NCBI GenBank assembly: GCA_017519185.1 | Contig: JAFWSX010000006.1 | Location: 269,526 to 333,525, forward strand | DNA: 64,000 bases | Direction of reading: 5' to 3' | Source: Bacteroidales bacterium | GTDB taxonomy: Bacteria > Bacteroidota > Bacteroidia > Bacteroidales > UBA932 | In this document: positions 61,981-64,000 of the stretch, piece after piece | How positions within the stretch are numbered: position 1 is the first letter of the stretch | Layout of the letters: each line of letters opens with the position of its first letter | The notes under the pieces: generated by a model | Told to the model about the DNA's origin: nothing | Database searches by the model: none | Seen by the model: only the letters and a program-made list of their open reading frames with translations | Position numbers and translations under genes: made by a program

Positions 61981-63291
61981 TTATCGCTTGAGGTTGAAAC
62001 TGCCGCCTTTCTGAAGCTTGAACTCCACCGGGACAGTGACGCGGCAACGGACTTTCCTGCGGCCTATTTCGCCCGGAATCCATTTGGGCGATGCGGTGAT
62101 GACCTTGACTGCTTCGGCGTCAAGAAGTTCGTCGACACTCTTGACGACCTTGACGTTGCTGACGCTGCCGTCCTTCTCAATGATGAAAGACACGTTTACC
62201 GTGCCCTGGATGCCATTGTCTATGGCGCTCTGAGGATATTTGACGTAGCTGTAGACCCACGCGTCCATAAAGTGCTTCAGGTCGGAGTGGAAGAACTGGG
62301 GCTGCTTGTCGCAGTCGGACATCGAATATGTGAATTCGTCGTTCCCTGACTCTGAGGCCGAGGCAGAAGGAAACAGAATGTCCTTTGAAGCCATGCATTT
62401 CAGGAAGGTGGCGATATAGTGTGTCTCTGCTGCCAGCTTGTTGTACAGGACAAGCTCCGGAACATCCCTCGAAGTGCGGTACTCACGGCTTCTTCCGGTG
62501 GAGAAGGTGAGAGTGGGGATGTCTGCGAGGTCGAAGGCCAGATGGTCCGATGCGAACACCTCCCCGTCGTGGATTCCCGGGCGGGTGGTGACAGACTCGT
62601 TCTCGGTGACATATGAAGTCATCGAGGCAAGGTCGCTGCGGCCTATGAGGGAATATATCTCGAAAGGATTTTCGGCTGTGCCACGGCCCAGCATGTCGAG
62701 GTTCACCATCAGCTTGATGTTGGAAACGTCGCTGAACTCCCCTCCTGATGTAAAGAACCTTGCTCCGGCATATTGCTCCTCGCCGGCACCGAAGCCCACG
62801 AAGATAACCGAGCGGCGCAGGAACAAGGCATTGCTGCTTAGGATGTTGGCGGCTTCTATCAGGGCGGCCACTCCGGATGCGTTGGCATCGGCTCCGCGGT
62901 ATACTCCCGTCTTCTGCTCGCCGTCGACCGTGTATGGATAAGTACCGAGATGGTCTATGTGTGCACCGACAAGTATGTATTCTTCGCGAAGGTCCTTGTC
63001 ATAGCCCTGGAGGACACCCGCTACGTTGCAGGAGCGCAGAGTGTCGCCGTCCTCTATTATGAGGAAACTGTCGCCCTCGTGGCCGGTGAGCATGGTCAGC
63101 CCTGCCTGATAGAGCTTGTCGTAGAGATATGCCGCCGCTTTCTCCTCTCCTTTGCTGCCGGCTTTGCGGCCCTGCATCTCAGTAGAACCCAGATATTCGA
63201 CGTGTCGCCTGAGGTTCGCGGAGAAATCCTGCGCAGCAGAAAAGACTGCGGGCAGGAGGGTGATGAAGAGTGATAAGACCAGTTTTTTCAT
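61981..63291 (-). CDS. M28 zinc aminopeptidase fused to a TonB-like C-terminal domain
   Basis: A 436-residue exported protein (signal peptide MKKLVLSLFITLLPAVFSAAQ). The M28 domain (about 25-325) has all metal ligands: H111 (GAHIDHLG), D135 (GADANASG), E171/E172 (GAGEEQYAG), D199 (NLDMLG) and H250 (SDHLAF). So it should be an active di-zinc aminopeptidase. Residues about 340-430 (VKYPQSAIDNGIQGTVNVSFIIEKDGSVSNVKVVKSVDELLDAEAVKVI...) match the C-terminal domain of TonB energy transducers, an unusual partner for a peptidase. The protein acts in the periplasm or outside. It is divergent from the histidine phosphatase gene. Confidence 0.88.
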   Translation of the reverse strand: MKKLVLSLFITLLPAVFSAAQDFSANLRRHVEYLGSTEMQGRKAGSKGEEKAAAYLYDKLYQAGLTMLTGHEGDSFLIIEDGDTLRSCNVAGVLQGYDKDLREEYILVGAHIDHLGTYPYTVDGEQKTGVYRGADANASGVAALIEAANILSSNALFLRRSVIFVGFGAGEEQYAGARFFTSGGEFSDVSNIKLMVNLDMLGRGTAENPFEIYSLIGRSDLASMTSYVTENESVTTRPGIHDGEVFASDHLAFDLADIPTLTFSTGRSREYRTSRDVPELVLYNKLAAETHYIATFLKCMASKDILFPSASASESGNDEFTYSMSDCDKQPQFFHSDLKHFMDAWVYSYVKYPQSAIDNGIQGTVNVSFIIEKDGSVSNVKVVKSVDELLDAEAVKVITASPKWIPGEIGRRKVRCRVTVPVEFKLQKGGSFNLKR

Positions 63292-63310
63292 TACGAATCA
63301 GGGCATCGCT

Positions 63311-63318
63311 CAAAGATA
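63311..63318 (-). promoter_or_regulatory. -7 box for the M28-TonB gene
   Basis: TATCTTTG on the minus strand is a perfect -7 box, 19 bases before the ATG at 63291. Confidence 0.55.
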
Positions 63319-63344
63319 ATACCAGATTTGCAAAAAAAAAGTGG

Positions 63345-63352
63345 TATCTTTA
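63345..63352 (+). promoter_or_regulatory. Probable -7 box for the histidine phosphatase gene
   Basis: TATCTTTA matches TAnnTTTG except the last base and lies 18 bases before the ATG at 63371. Confidence 0.4.
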
Positions 63353-63370
63353 TCGAAATAAACCTTACCT

Positions 63371-64000
63371 ATGAAAAAACTATTCTTGTTTCTCGCACTG
63401 ACATTGTGCATAAGCGCCTATGCTCAGGATGATGCCCTGAGACTCATCACGGAGAATCCCGACCGAGCTGCCAACAATATGCACTCGTATGAGTTCGACC
63501 CCATCGTCGACACCAAGGCGCCCAAGGGTTTCAAACCTTTCTATATTTCTCATTACGGCCGTCACGGATCGCGCTATGAGCAGAATTCAACCTTCGCCCG
63601 CAGGGCAATGGAAGGGTTCGCATATCTGGATTCGCTCAATCTGCTCACCGAGACCGGCAAGGCTCTCTATGCAGACGTGGCTGCAGTGGTCGACGCCCAC
63701 AAGGGTATGGAAGGCTCCCTGACTCCCCGCGGCGCCCGCGAGCACCAGATGCTGGCCCAGAGGATGGTGGCGCGATTCCCGGCAGTGTTCAAGAACAAGG
63801 ACCGCTGGGAGGTCAACAGCTTCTCCAGCACAAACTTCCGCTGCATTGTGAGTATGTGCAACTTCACCAATGCTCTGAATGAGGAGAGTCCCCGCCAGGA
63901 GTTCACTTTCACCAGTGCGGAACGTTTCATGAGATATATCAACCCCAGCCTCAACATACCGAGGCCCGGCGTTCCCCCGCCCCCGGCACCGTCTGCAGAC
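63371..64000 (+). CDS. Histidine-type acid phosphatase (C-terminus beyond the window)
   Basis: The open frame runs from ATG 63371 to the window edge, 210 residues. A signal peptide (MKKLFLFLALTLCISAYAQ) precedes the phosphohistidine motif ISHYGRHGSRYE (RHGxR, catalytic His near residue 56). The segment SLTPRGAREHQMLAQRMVARFP and the SSTNFRCIVSM region fit branch-2 histidine acid phosphatases, including phytase and MINPP-like enzymes. The HAE/HD motif that carries the proton donor would lie beyond the window. A proline-rich stretch (RPGVPPPPAPSAD) ends the visible part. Probable role: release of phosphate from organic phosphates in the periplasm. Divergent from the M28-TonB gene. Confidence 0.88.
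   Translation, partial: MKKLFLFLALTLCISAYAQDDALRLITENPDRAANNMHSYEFDPIVDTKAPKGFKPFYISHYGRHGSRYEQNSTFARRAMEGFAYLDSLNLLTETGKALYADVAAVVDAHKGMEGSLTPRGAREHQMLAQRMVARFPAVFKNKDRWEVNSFSSTNFRCIVSMCNFTNALNEESPRQEFTFTSAERFMRYINPSLNIPRPGVPPPPAPSAD

Noticed and set aside
1..64000. CRISPR arrays, insertion sequences, integrases, tRNA or rRNA genes.
   Set aside because: No regularly spaced repeats, transposase or integrase motifs were seen, and the intergenic gaps are almost all too short and AT-rich to hold tRNA cloverleafs; a tRNA search program would settle this.

Overview
The window reads as chromosome of a polysaccharide-degrading gut or rumen member of the Bacteroidales. The evidence is a SusC/SusD pair, many secreted or lipoprotein glycoside hydrolases, and promoters of the Bacteroidetes type (-7 box TAnnTTTG) in front of most transcription units. 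Base composition is moderately GC-rich and looks even. I see no insertion sequence, integrase, prophage, CRISPR array, rRNA or tRNA. No stretch longer than about 160 bases lacks a gene.

Layout. 1-6711 is mixed: the end of an AraC-type regulator divergent from a TonB-dependent receptor, then trmO, a DUF362 protein, a cupin, dtd, a patatin-like lipase and a DUF4251 lipoprotein. 6801-10864 holds a coupled GH125 alpha-mannosidase / GH2 pair, suited to N-glycan or mannan trimming. 10868-16318 (minus strand) holds a plugless outer-membrane barrel, a threonine aldolase, a methyltransferase and an acyl-CoA ligase, with a 53-residue secreted ORF on the plus strand. 16480-27096 starts with a membrane LytTR regulator, followed by a tight operon of GH78, GH51, a double GH43-CBM6 and a second GH51. 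Convergent to it on the minus strand are galM, a GH31 gene broken by an in-frame TAG, and a GH10-CE1 fusion (33027-27169). 33062-38337 is housekeeping (LMW phosphatase, mtgA, acyl-CoA ligase, lactonase-like lipoprotein, EamA permease, DUF6440).

38343-54326 is a classical polysaccharide utilization locus. On the minus strand it runs 260-aa secreted protein, GH43, GH10 xylanase, lipocalin-like lipoprotein, CE6-GH51 fusion, SusC, SusD and GH54; a divergent GH10 lies at 53076. Together the two blocks would cut xylan (GH10), remove acetyl and probably feruloyl groups (CE6, CE1), strip arabinose (GH51, GH43, GH54), attack other side chains (GH31, GH78), import oligomers (SusCD) and equilibrate the released sugars (GalM). 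The target is most likely arabinoxylan or a similar complex plant cell-wall glycan. No hybrid two-component or SusR-type regulator is visible in this locus.

54406-64000 is mostly core functions: DUF2795, cobalamin adenosyltransferase, folE, trkA, two overlapping AraC genes, a YitT-like membrane protein, leuS, an M28 peptidase carrying a TonB-like C-terminal domain, and the start of a histidine phosphatase.

The points most worth a second look are: a GH54 arabinofuranosidase (a family best known from fungi) inside a SusCD operon; a terminator-like hairpin lying between the GH54 -7 box and its start codon; a perfect palindrome in the divergent xylanase promoter; the in-frame amber codon in GH31; a GH10 whose near-invariant Asn before the acid/base Glu is Tyr; and several genes whose -7 box sits only 4-8 bases before the start codon, suggesting leaderless mRNAs. 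All family assignments come from reading motifs; no database search was run.
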